A DNA stretch of 63,393 nt from Aliishimia sp045106335 (GCA_045106335.1 JBGCEM010000123.1:1-63393), one strand, 5' to 3'; shown: positions 50,885 through 59,893, numbered from the stretch's first letter. Translations and numbers: made by a program. Notes: generated by a model from the sequence alone, not told the origin.

Positions 50885-51196
50885 CTAAAACCGCTCGGCG
50901 CGCATGACTTCGCAATCGGTCACGGTCACCACACCGATATGGCTTTCCACAAGCGGAAAGGCCTTGGTCAACAAGTCATCCAGCTTTTCGGGGGCCACAA
51001 TACAGACGACCTGCACCATGCCTGACCCGCGCCCGATCTGGCCTTCGCGGCTCCAAAGGCCCGATCGCCCAGACCCGCCCAAGACAGGCAACACAGAAAA
51101 CCCAGTGACGCCAGCGCCTTCCAACGCATCTGTGAGTCGAGATTGCATGATGGCTTCGATGATTACGGCGACGCGTTTAGCTGCGTGGGTTTGCAT
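50885..51196 (-). CDS. sbtB: SbtB-like PII-family protein
   Basis: Small trimeric-type PII-like protein of 103 residues directly after sbtA (4-bp gap). The start KRVAVIIEAIMQSRLTDALEGAGVTGFSVLPVLGG aligns with the PII fold, followed by a T-loop-like Gly/Ser/Arg-rich stretch (GGSGRSGLWSREGQIGRGSG) and VCIVAPEKLDDLL. In cyanobacteria SbtB binds adenyl nucleotides and controls SbtA; the C-terminal redox loop CGPxGC of those proteins is missing here, so regulation may differ. By position it regulates the transporter. Confidence 0.82.
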   Translation of the reverse strand: MQTHAAKRVAVIIEAIMQSRLTDALEGAGVTGFSVLPVLGGSGRSGLWSREGQIGRGSGMVQVVCIVAPEKLDDLLTKAFPLVESHIGVVTVTDCEVMRAERF

Positions 51197-51200
51197 GGCG

Positions 51201-52178
51201 TTAAACTCCGGTCAGGGCAGAGGCGACGGCCAGATAAAGCGGCAGCCCAAGGGTCAGGTTGAAGGGGAAGGTGACCCCAAGCGACAGGGTCAAATAGATT
51301 GACGGATCAGCCTCGGGCAGGGCGACGCGCATCGCGGCAGGAACGGCGATATAACTGGCCGAGGCCGACAGCGCCATCAACAGCATCACACCACCTGTGC
51401 TAAGCCCCAAAAGAAGTCCCGCGCCAAGTCCAAAACTCGCGCCAATCACAGGCATCAACAAACCAAACAGCAACACACCCGGGCGCAAGACACCGCCCCC
51501 CTGGCGCAAACCCCGGCCCGCAACCAGCCCCATATCCAGCAGGAACAGGCATAAGACACCTTGGAACGGGGCGACAATAAAGCTGTCGATCTTGGCCAAA
51601 CCTTCGGCCCCTGTGATCCACCCTATAAAGAACGCGCCGACAAGCAGCACGATGGACCCGTTGAACATAATCTCGCGCAGCAGTTCATTGTCCATGCGCC
51701 GCCCATCGCCGCCCCGGGAAATCAACCAAAGGGCCGAGAGAATCGCAGGGGCTTCCATTGCTGCGGCCACCGCCACCATATAGCCTTCGGATGTGATGCC
51801 CGCACCTTCCAGGATCGAAGTCGCCGCGACGAAGGTCACAATTGAGATCGATCCGTAATGCGCAGCCACTGCAGCAGCGTCCAACCGGCTAAGCCCTGTC
51901 ATGACCTGCAGCAATCCAAATGCGATCACCGGTAACAGGAATGACAGAATGATTCCCGCCAACAAGGACAAGGCTAAGGTTCCATCGACACCATAATCAG
52001 CAACACTGACCCCGCCTTTGAAGCCGATGGCGAACAACAAATAGATCGACATGCCCTTAGCGACGGCTTCGGGCACCGACAGATCCGAGCGCACCAAAGC
52101 AGCCAGGACCCCCAAGACAAAGGACAAAATGATGGGCGAAATCAGATTGCTGGCCGCTAGGGTCAGAATTTGATCCAT
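51201..52178 (-). CDS. sbtA: SbtA-type sodium-dependent bicarbonate transporter
   Basis: Inner-membrane protein of 325 residues with about ten hydrophobic segments in two inverted halves. The SbtA features include ISPIILSFVLGVLAALVRSDL at the start, SIYLLFAIGFKGGVSVAD, AAHYGSISIVTFVAA (Ser-rich substrate/sodium site) and VMLLMALSASASYIAVPAAMRVALPEADPS in the second half. It lies between carbonic anhydrase and the SbtB-like gene, so bicarbonate import coupled to sodium is likely. Substrate is inferred from family and neighbours. Confidence 0.88.
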   Translation of the reverse strand: MDQILTLAASNLISPIILSFVLGVLAALVRSDLSVPEAVAKGMSIYLLFAIGFKGGVSVADYGVDGTLALSLLAGIILSFLLPVIAFGLLQVMTGLSRLDAAAVAAHYGSISIVTFVAATSILEGAGITSEGYMVAVAAAMEAPAILSALWLISRGGDGRRMDNELLREIMFNGSIVLLVGAFFIGWITGAEGLAKIDSFIVAPFQGVLCLFLLDMGLVAGRGLRQGGGVLRPGVLLFGLLMPVIGASFGLGAGLLLGLSTGGVMLLMALSASASYIAVPAAMRVALPEADPSIYLTLSLGVTFPFNLTLGLPLYLAVASALTGV

Positions 52179-52235
52179 TAAGATCTCCGGTTCTTAGACG
52201 TGAATGTGTTAGATGAAATTTGGTTTAAATCTCTG

Positions 52236-52886
52236 TTATATCTTGCGAAACTCGGCGGCAATTGGATCATACGCCTCTAACTGCCCCGCGCCAATATCCA
52301 GCCATAAGCCATGCAGGCTTAGCTTATCTTGGGTGTGGCGGTCTGACACAAAAGGAAAGGTGAACAAGTTCTCAACCGAGGTCTGCACGGCGAGTCGTTC
52401 CAACAGGCTAGTCTGTTCGGCTTCATCGGCGATATCAGCCACCAGATCATATTTCGGGCGCAACAGATCCATCCAGCGTCCGACAAAACTATCGGTTTTT
52501 TCCAGATCAGGGGCATTTCCTTTGCACATATCCAAGCAGCCTTTGACCCCACCGCAATTAGAATGTCCCAGCACAATCAAATGGTTGACGTTCAAAACAG
52601 TTACTGCATATTCCACGGCCGCCGAGGTGCCGTGAAGGTCCCCATCGGGTTTATAGGGGGGGACCAGATTGGCGATATTGCGGTGAATAAAGAACTCGCC
52701 CTGATCTGCGCCAAAAATGGAAGTGACATGCACACGACTGTCACAACACGAAATCACCATGGCCCGTGGGCGCTGTCCTTCGGTGGCCAAACGCTCATAC
52801 CAGGCGTGATTTTCGGCATAAGTGGTAGCCTTCCAGCCTTGATAGCGCTGCTGCAAAAATCCTGGCAATGGTTTTAATCGATGCAT
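52236..52886 (-). CDS. Beta-class carbonic anhydrase
   Basis: Interconverts carbon dioxide and bicarbonate, 216 residues. Zinc ligands are in SCCDSRVHV (Cys and Asp, about residues 47-50) and HSNCGGVKG (His and Cys), and the family segment EFFIHRNIANLVPP is present. It heads the carbonic anhydrase-sbtA-sbtB run (57-bp gap to sbtA) and is divergent from the HPt-like gene over 149 bp, where their promoters must lie. Confidence 0.95.
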   Translation of the reverse strand: MHRLKPLPGFLQQRYQGWKATTYAENHAWYERLATEGQRPRAMVISCCDSRVHVTSIFGADQGEFFIHRNIANLVPPYKPDGDLHGTSAAVEYAVTVLNVNHLIVLGHSNCGGVKGCLDMCKGNAPDLEKTDSFVGRWMDLLRPKYDLVADIADEAEQTSLLERLAVQTSVENLFTFPFVSDRHTQDKLSLHGLWLDIGAGQLEAYDPIAAEFRKI

Positions 52887-53035
52887 CGCTGACCCCTGTC
52901 TTCGCCCCTGCTGAGCGCCCTACTGTGCAGGAAATACAACCATTTTGAAGCGATTTCGAGCGAAAACGGGCTTGGATAGAAACCATTTGGAAGGAGTTTT
53001 GCGTCAGTTTCAGCGTTGGTGAGTGAAAAAAGTAA

Positions 53036-53428
53036 GTGGTGAGACGTGTGACTTCTCTTTGTCAATTAATTCAGGATGAGCAAGCATCCCTAGACCATGA
53101 CCAGTTAGGATCTCTTTACGCGCAGCTGGGCGCAATCGGTGCTGAAGATGTGGTGCGCCGCGCGATGGAGGAACTTGCCTTGCGCCTTACCCATGCAGAA
53201 CGGTTCTATCGACAAGGTGATATGGACGAGCTGCGTCGTAGCGCACGATCGCTTGTGGCGATTGCTGATCAGATAGGCATGCAGAAACTGGTGCAAGTTG
53301 CAGCGGATGTTGGCAAGGTCTTAGAGCAGGGTGATGATGTCGCATTGGCAGCGACCCTGTCGAGGTTGCTGCGTGTTGGGGAAACATCGCTGTCTGCCAT
53401 GTGGGATTTGCAGGATTTTTCGATTTAA
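53036..53428 (+). CDS. HPt-like small protein, phosphosite lost
   Basis: Helical protein of 130 residues (or fewer: GTG codons at 53036, 53039 and 53048 are all possible starts). The middle reads RSARSLVAIADQIGMQKLVQVA, which lines up with the histidine-phosphotransfer motif A-H-x-L-K-G-x-x-x-x-G-x-x-x-L, but Arg replaces the phosphorylated His. It therefore resembles an HPt domain without activity, or an unrelated four-helix protein. It is divergent from the carbonic anhydrase gene and followed by repeat copy B. Confidence 0.6.
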   Translation: MVRRVTSLCQLIQDEQASLDHDQLGSLYAQLGAIGAEDVVRRAMEELALRLTHAERFYRQGDMDELRRSARSLVAIADQIGMQKLVQVAADVGKVLEQGDDVALAATLSRLLRVGETSLSAMWDLQDFSI

Positions 53429-53486
53429 GCATACCTGGTTCGGACGCCGGTTGGGGGACCGTCTGCCGTACTGCCGCACGCTGCCT

Positions 53487-53578
53487 TTGACCTGAAGAAT
53501 CATCTATCGGAAATGTTCCGAGAACGCGAAGCGTGGCAGATCATTTGTGATTAAAGATTTAGGCAGGGTGCTTTAGGT
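53487..53578 (+). repeat. Intergenic repeat element, copy B
   Basis: Collinear with 47914-48005 without gaps. Conserved blocks are AAATGT, AGAACGCG, TGGC, CATT and TTAGGCAGGGT, spaced identically. This copy holds GGAA-ATG-TTCC, a short inverted repeat. It lies after the HPt-like gene and before the convergent end of lpxK, so it is not an obvious promoter here. Confidence 0.7.
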
Positions 53579-53596
53579 TTTGCGTTCGAAAGAAAT

Positions 53597-54577
53597 TCAT
53601 GGGCTTGGAAAGCGTTGCAACAAGGCGCGAACAGCCGTTTCGTCGTCGAATTGCAATCGAACTGGTAAGGTTAACACACGTCCTCGCCAGTTCGGGGGCA
53701 ACCGTGCGGCGTCTTTCTCGGTCGTGACCAACTGTGCGCCCAGGGTCCAGGCGTCTCGCTCAAGCCGGGTCAATATCGCACTTGTTAGTGGTTCATGATC
53801 CGGCAACGCTTCTGTCCGTGCCAAAGTCGCGCCCAGTCTGCGCAACGTGTCGAAAAATTTTTCGGGATACCCAATGCCCGCAAAGGCAAAATAGGGTTGA
53901 TCGGTCCAGTTCATGCCTGTCTCTAAAGGCAACACAGTGCCTTGAAGCCTGGGAATTTCTGCTGGAAGGCTTTGATCAAAACGCTCTTGGGCCGAGGGGT
54001 CCCCAATCGTCAACACGGCATCCGCGCGCGCCAAACCTATTGCGACAGGCTCGCGCAAAGGGCCTGCGGGTAAGCAGCGTCCATTCCCAAAGCCTCGGGC
54101 GGCATCGACCACGACCAGCTTCAGGTTCTGGTACAACGACGGGTTTTGAAATCCATCATCCAGCAAAACAACACTTGCGCCAGCCGCTTGTGCCGCTTTA
54201 CCGCCAGCCGCGCGGTCTTTCGCGACCCAAACGTTGCAAAAAGCTGAGATCAAAAGCGGTTCATCCCCAACATCAGACGCTTTGTGACGTGCTGGATCAA
54301 CATCGACAGGCCCTTGCAACGCGCCACCGTATCCCCGGCTCACAACATGTGGAACGTGACCCAAATCGCGCAACCGTTCTGCCAAGGCAATGACAACAGG
54401 CGTTTTCCCGGTTCCTCCGGCGTTCAAATTTCCAACGCAAATGATTGGGATATCAAGCTTACAAGGCGTGCCACGTCGCAATCGATACGCTGTTGCCTGC
54501 GCATAAAGCCAGCCCAATGGCGCCAAAGCCAAACTACGCCAGTCGTTGTGGGATTGCCAAAATTTTGGAGCACTCAT
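53597..54577 (-). CDS. lpxK: Tetraacyldisaccharide 4'-kinase
   Basis: Phosphorylates the 4' position of the lipid A disaccharide at the inner membrane, 326 residues. The modified P-loop is CVGNLNAGGTGKTPVVIALAERL (Gly-rich loop about residues 53-65), followed by SRGYGG, GDEPLL and the Asp-rich LLDDGFQNPSL. Its ATG overlaps the stop of the Kdo-transferase homologue (ATGA). With the DUF4170 gene in front this is a lipid A/Kdo operon. Confidence 0.95.
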   Translation of the reverse strand: MSAPKFWQSHNDWRSLALAPLGWLYAQATAYRLRRGTPCKLDIPIICVGNLNAGGTGKTPVVIALAERLRDLGHVPHVVSRGYGGALQGPVDVDPARHKASDVGDEPLLISAFCNVWVAKDRAAGGKAAQAAGASVVLLDDGFQNPSLYQNLKLVVVDAARGFGNGRCLPAGPLREPVAIGLARADAVLTIGDPSAQERFDQSLPAEIPRLQGTVLPLETGMNWTDQPYFAFAGIGYPEKFFDTLRRLGATLARTEALPDHEPLTSAILTRLERDAWTLGAQLVTTEKDAARLPPNWRGRVLTLPVRLQFDDETAVRALLQRFPSP

Positions 54578-55824
54578 GGGCTTGTCCGTCTGGGCGCATC
54601 AAGCAGGCTTGTTTCGACCAAATCTAACAAATTGTCGATCACGTCCGCGCCTGCCGTGGCGACATTCCAACCAGCATGCGCCATGTCTGCGGCGTTTTCT
54701 GGTGCTATTAATTGACCGACGGCAGTTCCCAGCGAATTGGCTCCGTTGACGATTCGGGCAGCCCCAACATGCGCCAATTGTGAGTACTTTTCCAAATAAG
54801 AGCGCACGTTTGGTCCATATAGAATCGCAGTGCCCAACGCGACGGCGGCCATGGGATCTATGCCTTTCCGACCTGTGCACAACGACTGACCCAGGAAGGA
54901 AACCGTAGCCAAGCGGTACCACAGGCCCAGTTCATCCGGGAGATCGGCAATTAGTACTTGCGTGGTTTCCGTGGGATAGGCGCCATCGCTCCAAGTTACA
55001 AAGGACATGGAGGCGTCCTGCAATAGCGCGCGCAAGCTGGTTAAATCGGTGTCCGATGCGACATGTAAGATCAAAAGCAGACGATGCGCATTGCGCAAAG
55101 CCAATCGATGTGCGTCCAATACAGGTGTCCACTCTTTGGGATCAGTCTGTGCTGCCAGCCATACAGGGCGGCCTGCAAGCTGGGTCGACAGGTCATCCAA
55201 ATCCGACAGAGCGCAGGACAAGACTTGACCAGAGGCCGAGAATCCAGGAATCTGCTGAATGTCGCGTCGATGCAGCCCAAGCCGTGTCAAAGATCTTATG
55301 GCCGCTTCGGACCGCGCCGTAATTGATGCCATCTGAGGCAGAACCCCCCAAGCAGCATCTGGCAACCAGCGTCCGCGCCGCGCCCCAAACCCGTCGGCCT
55401 CAGCAGCGACCAAATGCACTGGAATTGCGCGTTGCAGCGTTTCATCGATCAAAGCTGCACGCAAATTTCCCCAAATCCATAACACAAGGTCGGGGGACCA
55501 ATGATCCAAAAAAGCCTGAACAGGCGCCGGGTGATCCTGTGGTGCTGTTTCCAAAACAATGCTTGGGTCAGGGGATGTTTCGGACCAGGTTTGCGTCGGA
55601 TCCAAGCCCTCTTCTGGCGGCAGTGTCAGCAAAACATGGCAGCCCGGTCTTATGTTGACCAATCGATACGCCAGATCAAAAACCGCTGGGATATCTGACG
55701 CGGATCCAAGGTGAATCCACACCAATGGACCGGCAGGACGATGGCGTGATAGATCCGGAAAGATGGGCGAGGCCCGTCTGGCCAACGCACGATACGCCGC
55801 CAATGTCAGCGTGCGCTGTGCCAT
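54574..55824 (-). CDS. Divergent Kdo transferase (WaaA/KdtA) homologue
   Basis: Glycosyltransferase of 416 residues in the position of waaA (operon with lpxK and DUF4170). The N-terminal segment reads WIHLGSASDIPA where WaaA proteins have WxHxxSxGE; Asp stands in place of the catalytic Glu, and the C-terminal GGxNPLEPAA segment is reduced to GRKGIDPMAAVALG. It is thus strongly diverged and may have altered donor or acceptor use, or be a paralogue of a true waaA elsewhere. No membrane anchor helix of the usual kind is obvious. Confidence 0.75.
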   Translation of the reverse strand: MAQRTLTLAAYRALARRASPIFPDLSRHRPAGPLVWIHLGSASDIPAVFDLAYRLVNIRPGCHVLLTLPPEEGLDPTQTWSETSPDPSIVLETAPQDHPAPVQAFLDHWSPDLVLWIWGNLRAALIDETLQRAIPVHLVAAEADGFGARRGRWLPDAAWGVLPQMASITARSEAAIRSLTRLGLHRRDIQQIPGFSASGQVLSCALSDLDDLSTQLAGRPVWLAAQTDPKEWTPVLDAHRLALRNAHRLLLILHVASDTDLTSLRALLQDASMSFVTWSDGAYPTETTQVLIADLPDELGLWYRLATVSFLGQSLCTGRKGIDPMAAVALGTAILYGPNVRSYLEKYSQLAHVGAARIVNGANSLGTAVGQLIAPENAADMAHAGWNVATAGADVIDNLLDLVETSLLDAPRRTSP

Positions 55825-55830
55825 TCAGGT

Positions 55831-56073
55831 TCAGCCAAGCTCTTCGGTCGAAGACGCTGCTGTTTCTTCGTCCCGCAATCGGTGCAAATGCGCCACATAG
55901 TACCGCATATGCGCATTGTCGACGGTGCGCTGCGCTTCGGCTTTCCAGGCATCATAGGCGGTTTGATAATCTGGAAAAATTCCCACGATATGCAGGTCAT
56001 CGACATTTTTGAACACGTTTTGGGTCGGATCGACAAGTTCGCCGCCAAAGACAAGATGTAGGCGTTGGGTCAT
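55831..56073 (-). CDS. DUF4170 family protein
   Basis: Protein of 80 residues: MTQRLHLVFGGELVDPTQ, FKNVDDLHIVGIFPDYQTAYDAWKA and MRYYVAHLHRL are typical of DUF4170, a small family found next to waaA/lpxK in alphaproteobacteria. Cytoplasmic, function unknown. It starts the operon with the Kdo transferase homologue (6-bp gap). Confidence 0.9.
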   Translation of the reverse strand: MTQRLHLVFGGELVDPTQNVFKNVDDLHIVGIFPDYQTAYDAWKAEAQRTVDNAHMRYYVAHLHRLRDEETAASSTEELG

Positions 56074-56169
56074 GTGCTAAATCCTTTTCACAGCGCTTTA
56101 GCTCGACGTTTACGGCAATCCGCGCAAGGGTCAAGCAATCGGTGAGCGCCGCGCCGCTGGATATTGGGG

Positions 56170-56955
56170 CTAAGCCGAGGCAACATGCCGGGTGACAAGG
56201 TCTGTGTGCAGTTGTGGTGCGGCGGCGATGATACCATGGGTCCGTGGATCTTTTGCATTAAATATCAATGTATTACCTGTGCGATCAGACGTGCGTGCGC
56301 CGGATTCTTCTGCAATTAAAACCCCTGCCGCGATGTCCCATTCCCAGGTCGGTCGAAAGGTGATCATCCCGTCATGCCGTCCTTGAGCAACCAGTGCCAT
56401 GCGGTATGCTAAGGATGGGCGGTAGGCCATTTTGAACGCAGGCACGTTGCCCTTTGCCCAAAATTTTTCGTTGAAATTCGGTTTGGCCGACAGCAACGTC
56501 GCCTGGCTTAGCTTATTCTGCGTACTTGCGACCAGGGGCGCGTCATTCAGCGTCGCCCCCTGACCCTTGGCGGCCGCATACATCATATCGCGCATGGGCA
56601 GAAATACGACCCCCGCTGTGATCACACCTTTATGGGCAATGGCGATGGAATGGGCCCAAGTCCGGTTGCCCTCAATAAAGCTGCGCGTGCCGTCAATTGG
56701 ATCGACGATAAAAACTGTGTCGTGGTGAAGCCGATCTGCTGAGTCCTCAGATTCTTCGCTGAGCCATCCATAATCGGGGCGAGCGCTGCGCAAGTGATCC
56801 AACAAGAAAGCATTCACCGCCAAATCGGCTTCGGTCACAGGTCCCGCACCGCCAGGTTTGTCCCAGGCCTTGGCCTCGGGGCCGGTGAATTTGGTGGCGA
56901 TGTGGCCAGCACCCCGGGCGGCGTCGATCAACAGCTCTAGATCATGCGCCTGCAA
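56170..56955 (-). CDS. cysQ: Inositol monophosphatase-family phosphatase (CysQ-like)
   Basis: Magnesium-dependent phosphatase of 261 residues, probably 3'(2'),5'-bisphosphate nucleotidase. Metal residues are in LSEESEDSAD, FIVDPIDGTRSFIEG (DPIDGT motif) and PTWEWDIAAGVLIAEESG. The start is a TTG at 56955 inside the end of pmbA (14-bp overlap), with GGGA upstream; no ATG gives a full protein. It precedes the lipid A operon by 96 bp. Confidence 0.88.
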   Translation of the reverse strand: MQAHDLELLIDAARGAGHIATKFTGPEAKAWDKPGGAGPVTEADLAVNAFLLDHLRSARPDYGWLSEESEDSADRLHHDTVFIVDPIDGTRSFIEGNRTWAHSIAIAHKGVITAGVVFLPMRDMMYAAAKGQGATLNDAPLVASTQNKLSQATLLSAKPNFNEKFWAKGNVPAFKMAYRPSLAYRMALVAQGRHDGMITFRPTWEWDIAAGVLIAEESGARTSDRTGNTLIFNAKDPRTHGIIAAAPQLHTDLVTRHVASA

Positions 56956-58288
56956 GGGTCATCCCTTCAACCAAGACAGAGGGCACAACCCGCGATAGCC
57001 ACGCACGCGCATCATTGGCGGGCTGCAGGTTCTGCAACATGTCCAACAAGTTGCCTGCAATCGTGCATTCATTCACAGGATAGGCAATTTCACCGTTTTC
57101 AATCCACATGCCAGCAGCACCGCGCGAATAATCGCCGGTGTTGGGATTGATCGTCGAGCCGATCATTGAGGTCACCAAAAGCCCTGTTCCCATGTCACGG
57201 ATCAGGTCCTGACGACTGCGCATCCCTTGGGTCAGCGCGATATTCCAATGCCCGGGCGAGGGCGGTGCAGACACACCCCGCGCGGCATTACCGGTTGAGC
57301 GCAGACCCAGTTTGCGCGCAGTGGCCAGATCCAGCGTCCAGCCGGTGAGCCTGCCGTCATCTATGATCTTACGAGTCTGGGTGGGCAGACCTTCGCCGTC
57401 AAAGGGACGCGATCCCGAGATCCGAGGCCGGGTTGGATCCTCGATCACGTCCAGGCCTTTGGGCAGGATTTGCTGGTCCAAACGATTCAGCAACCACGAC
57501 GCCCCCCGCGCAGCAGACGCGCCATTGCAGGCGACCAACAGATGCCCGATCAAAGAACTCGAAATGCGTTCGTCAAACAGAACCGGATACGCGCCCGTTG
57601 GGGGTTGCTTTGCCCCAATACGTTCGACCGCACGGCTGGCGGCGGTGTGTCCGATATCCTGTGCGGTACGCAGGTCCGATTGGAAAATTCGGCTGTCGCC
57701 ATCATAATCCCGCTCCATCCCCAGGCCGGTGCCCGCAATCGCAACGCAAGAAATAGACCGGCCTGTGCGCGCATAGCCCCCGTCAAATCCGTTGCTGGCT
57801 GCGAAATGCACACGGCGCGCAGAATAGGTGGCGGAGGCGGCCTGAACTTGGGAAATGGCGGTGTTGTCTAAGGCGGCAGCTTCGGCTTCGGCGGCATCGT
57901 TTTGCAAATCAGATGGGCCGGGTTCGGCGCTGGGATCGGCCAGTTCCAGATGCCCCACATCGCGATCCTCGGCCAGGTCCGATGCGTCAGCCAGCCCAGC
58001 ATAAGGATCTTCGGGCGCAACGCGGGCCATCGCCACGGCGCGCTCTGCCATCGCCGCCAAACTGTCTGCCGAGGCATCAGATCCTGACACAATCGCCTGT
58101 TGGTTCCCGATAAAAACGCGCAGGCCGATGTCGATGCCTTCAGAGCGTTCGGCCTGTTCTAACTTTGCATCGCGCACATCGACGCTTAGCGTGGTTCCGT
58201 CCACAGCCACAGCATCTGCTGAATCTGCTCCGGCCTTTTTTGCCGCAGACAGGGCAGCGGCAGTCAAGTCTTGCAATGATGTTTTCAT
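56942..58288 (-). CDS. pmbA: TldD/PmbA-family metalloprotease subunit PmbA
   Basis: Partner of TldD in a metalloprotease complex that processes peptides such as antitoxins and modified peptides; 448 residues. Family segments visible are IDIGLRVFIGNQQAIVSGSD, ERAVAMARVAPEDPYAGLAD, LLNRLDQQILP, and IGSTINPNTGDYSRGAAGMWIENGEIAYPVNECTIAGN near the C-terminus. ATG at 58288 (MKTSLQDL) is the standard start; the frame is open 42 bp further. tldD is not in this window, which is usual. It overlaps the cysQ-like gene. Confidence 0.93.
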   Translation of the reverse strand: MKTSLQDLTAAALSAAKKAGADSADAVAVDGTTLSVDVRDAKLEQAERSEGIDIGLRVFIGNQQAIVSGSDASADSLAAMAERAVAMARVAPEDPYAGLADASDLAEDRDVGHLELADPSAEPGPSDLQNDAAEAEAAALDNTAISQVQAASATYSARRVHFAASNGFDGGYARTGRSISCVAIAGTGLGMERDYDGDSRIFQSDLRTAQDIGHTAASRAVERIGAKQPPTGAYPVLFDERISSSLIGHLLVACNGASAARGASWLLNRLDQQILPKGLDVIEDPTRPRISGSRPFDGEGLPTQTRKIIDDGRLTGWTLDLATARKLGLRSTGNAARGVSAPPSPGHWNIALTQGMRSRQDLIRDMGTGLLVTSMIGSTINPNTGDYSRGAAGMWIENGEIAYPVNECTIAGNLLDMLQNLQPANDARAWLSRVVPSVLVEGMTLAGA

Positions 58289-58369
58289 CCCTGCGAGGTA
58301 GTCCCGCCTGCCACGTAAGGCAATCCCCAAGCGACAAACATTCGCGCCTGGTGGGGGCGTCGCGCTTGG

Positions 58370-59893
58370 TTAACGCAAGCGCTGCCCGTTTGCCAAAACA
58401 TGGCCCTGATCATTCACTTCGATTTTTGAGCTGAGCACATCATCCCCTTGTGGGACTGTAAACAGACCCATCATCATCCGCGCGCCCATGGCCTGATCTT
58501 CGGGCAGCAGGCCCATTTTGACAAGCGAATCAATCAGCCCGTTCGCACCTTGCAGCCGCAGATCAAGCGCGCCACTGGGTTTTGGCACGCCGCCAAAGCT
58601 GTTCGTGTCCGTGTTATCAAAGCTGAAAGCGCCCATTCCTGTCAGGTCGGCCCCAGCCGCCGAGATCTGCAAATTGTTCAGCGTGACCGAATTCACTTCT
58701 GCAGGCATTTGGTTCGGCTTTAAGGTTTGCGCGATGTCGGGGTTCAGGAAATCGAGTAAAATCTTGGCCTTGCCCGTCAGGTCCAGGGCAATTGTCGCCG
58801 GATCACGGGGCAGTTGCGCGGCGGGGTCAAACAGGTTCCAGATCACTTCGGAAATCGTGAAATCACCCAAGGTCAGGCCTAAGGCAAAGTCCTGTTCGGT
58901 GTCCACTTGCTGTACGGGGGCTTGCAATTTGAAAGCGAATTTGCCCAAACCAACGGTCACTGGAAACGGGAACTCTGCAACTTTGGCTGTTGCGGATACC
59001 TGATCATAGTTGAAATCATAGCTAAGCCCAGCTGTACCCATACCGACACGCACCGCGCCACCCTGTGAGGAGGTGTTCAGCGCAAATGGCCCATCTGGGG
59101 TCAACATGTCGACTTCAGAGGTGCCACCATCAAAGGTCACACTGCCGCGCACGTCGAACCCAGCTTCGATCATCGCGCCCAAATCCGTTGCTGCGTCGAT
59201 ATCGTCCGGTAGCGTTCCGGACCAATCTGATTGCAGGTTGGTGGCGGTGCCGCGCAGAAATCCTTTGCCCGCCTCTGGATCGGGAATGTCAAACGTCACA
59301 TCGTAAGTGACCGCGCCTGCCGTTAAGTCCTGGGAGTAGTCGCGCAGCGCGCCGCTTTTAATTCGGGTGACATTGGCCACATCGCGTAAATCCGCGCGCA
59401 TGCGAAACGCCTCGGCTGGCATGGCCACACCGTCCATGGTCAACCCGTCCATCGACACTGTCAGCCCGTTCGCACTGTAGGTATATGTCAAATCCGACAC
59501 ATCCCCTGTGACGACCATGCTGGGGGTGTCTTGGCTGTACAGGATCTGGCCGGAAATGGACGGGCCTTCGATAGGTTTCATATCAAATGCAATGGGCATG
59601 TCGCTCGGCAGATCGACACGCACCGCACCATCGCCAGTTTCAACGAAGGTCAACACATCCATCTTGATCTGAAACATGCCTTGATCGTCGGCCAAGACCT
59701 GCTGCATGACCACATCACGCACCTTCAGCGTATCACCGCTGCGGGTTTGCGCCCCGCGCATATCATAGCCAAAGCCCTTCATGTAGGCCTGCCAATCGGC
59801 CCAGACATCGTCAGCGGTGAGATCTGCAAAAACGGGTGTGCCAAGCATGGCTGTCATCACAGCAAGGGCGGACACAGATCGCGAAAAGGGCAT
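58370..59893 (-). CDS. DUF2125 family exported protein
   Basis: Protein of 507 residues with a signal peptide (RSVSALAVMTAMLGTPVFA). The rest is a beta-rich repeat protein (repeated TGDVSDLTYTYSANGLTVSMDGL-like strands) typical of DUF2125, an alphaproteobacterial family of likely periplasmic or outer-membrane-associated proteins. ATG at 59893 is preferred over the TTG at 59899 because GGAG is 9 nt before it. Function unknown; no partner is evident. Confidence 0.85.
   Translation of the reverse strand: MPFSRSVSALAVMTAMLGTPVFADLTADDVWADWQAYMKGFGYDMRGAQTRSGDTLKVRDVVMQQVLADDQGMFQIKMDVLTFVETGDGAVRVDLPSDMPIAFDMKPIEGPSISGQILYSQDTPSMVVTGDVSDLTYTYSANGLTVSMDGLTMDGVAMPAEAFRMRADLRDVANVTRIKSGALRDYSQDLTAGAVTYDVTFDIPDPEAGKGFLRGTATNLQSDWSGTLPDDIDAATDLGAMIEAGFDVRGSVTFDGGTSEVDMLTPDGPFALNTSSQGGAVRVGMGTAGLSYDFNYDQVSATAKVAEFPFPVTVGLGKFAFKLQAPVQQVDTEQDFALGLTLGDFTISEVIWNLFDPAAQLPRDPATIALDLTGKAKILLDFLNPDIAQTLKPNQMPAEVNSVTLNNLQISAAGADLTGMGAFSFDNTDTNSFGGVPKPSGALDLRLQGANGLIDSLVKMGLLPEDQAMGARMMMGLFTVPQGDDVLSSKIEVNDQGHVLANGQRLR

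Noticed and set aside
50885..52886. Idea of a complete carbon-concentrating mechanism
   Set aside because: No RuBisCO, carboxysome or Calvin cycle gene is in the window; only uptake and interconversion of bicarbonate are supported.
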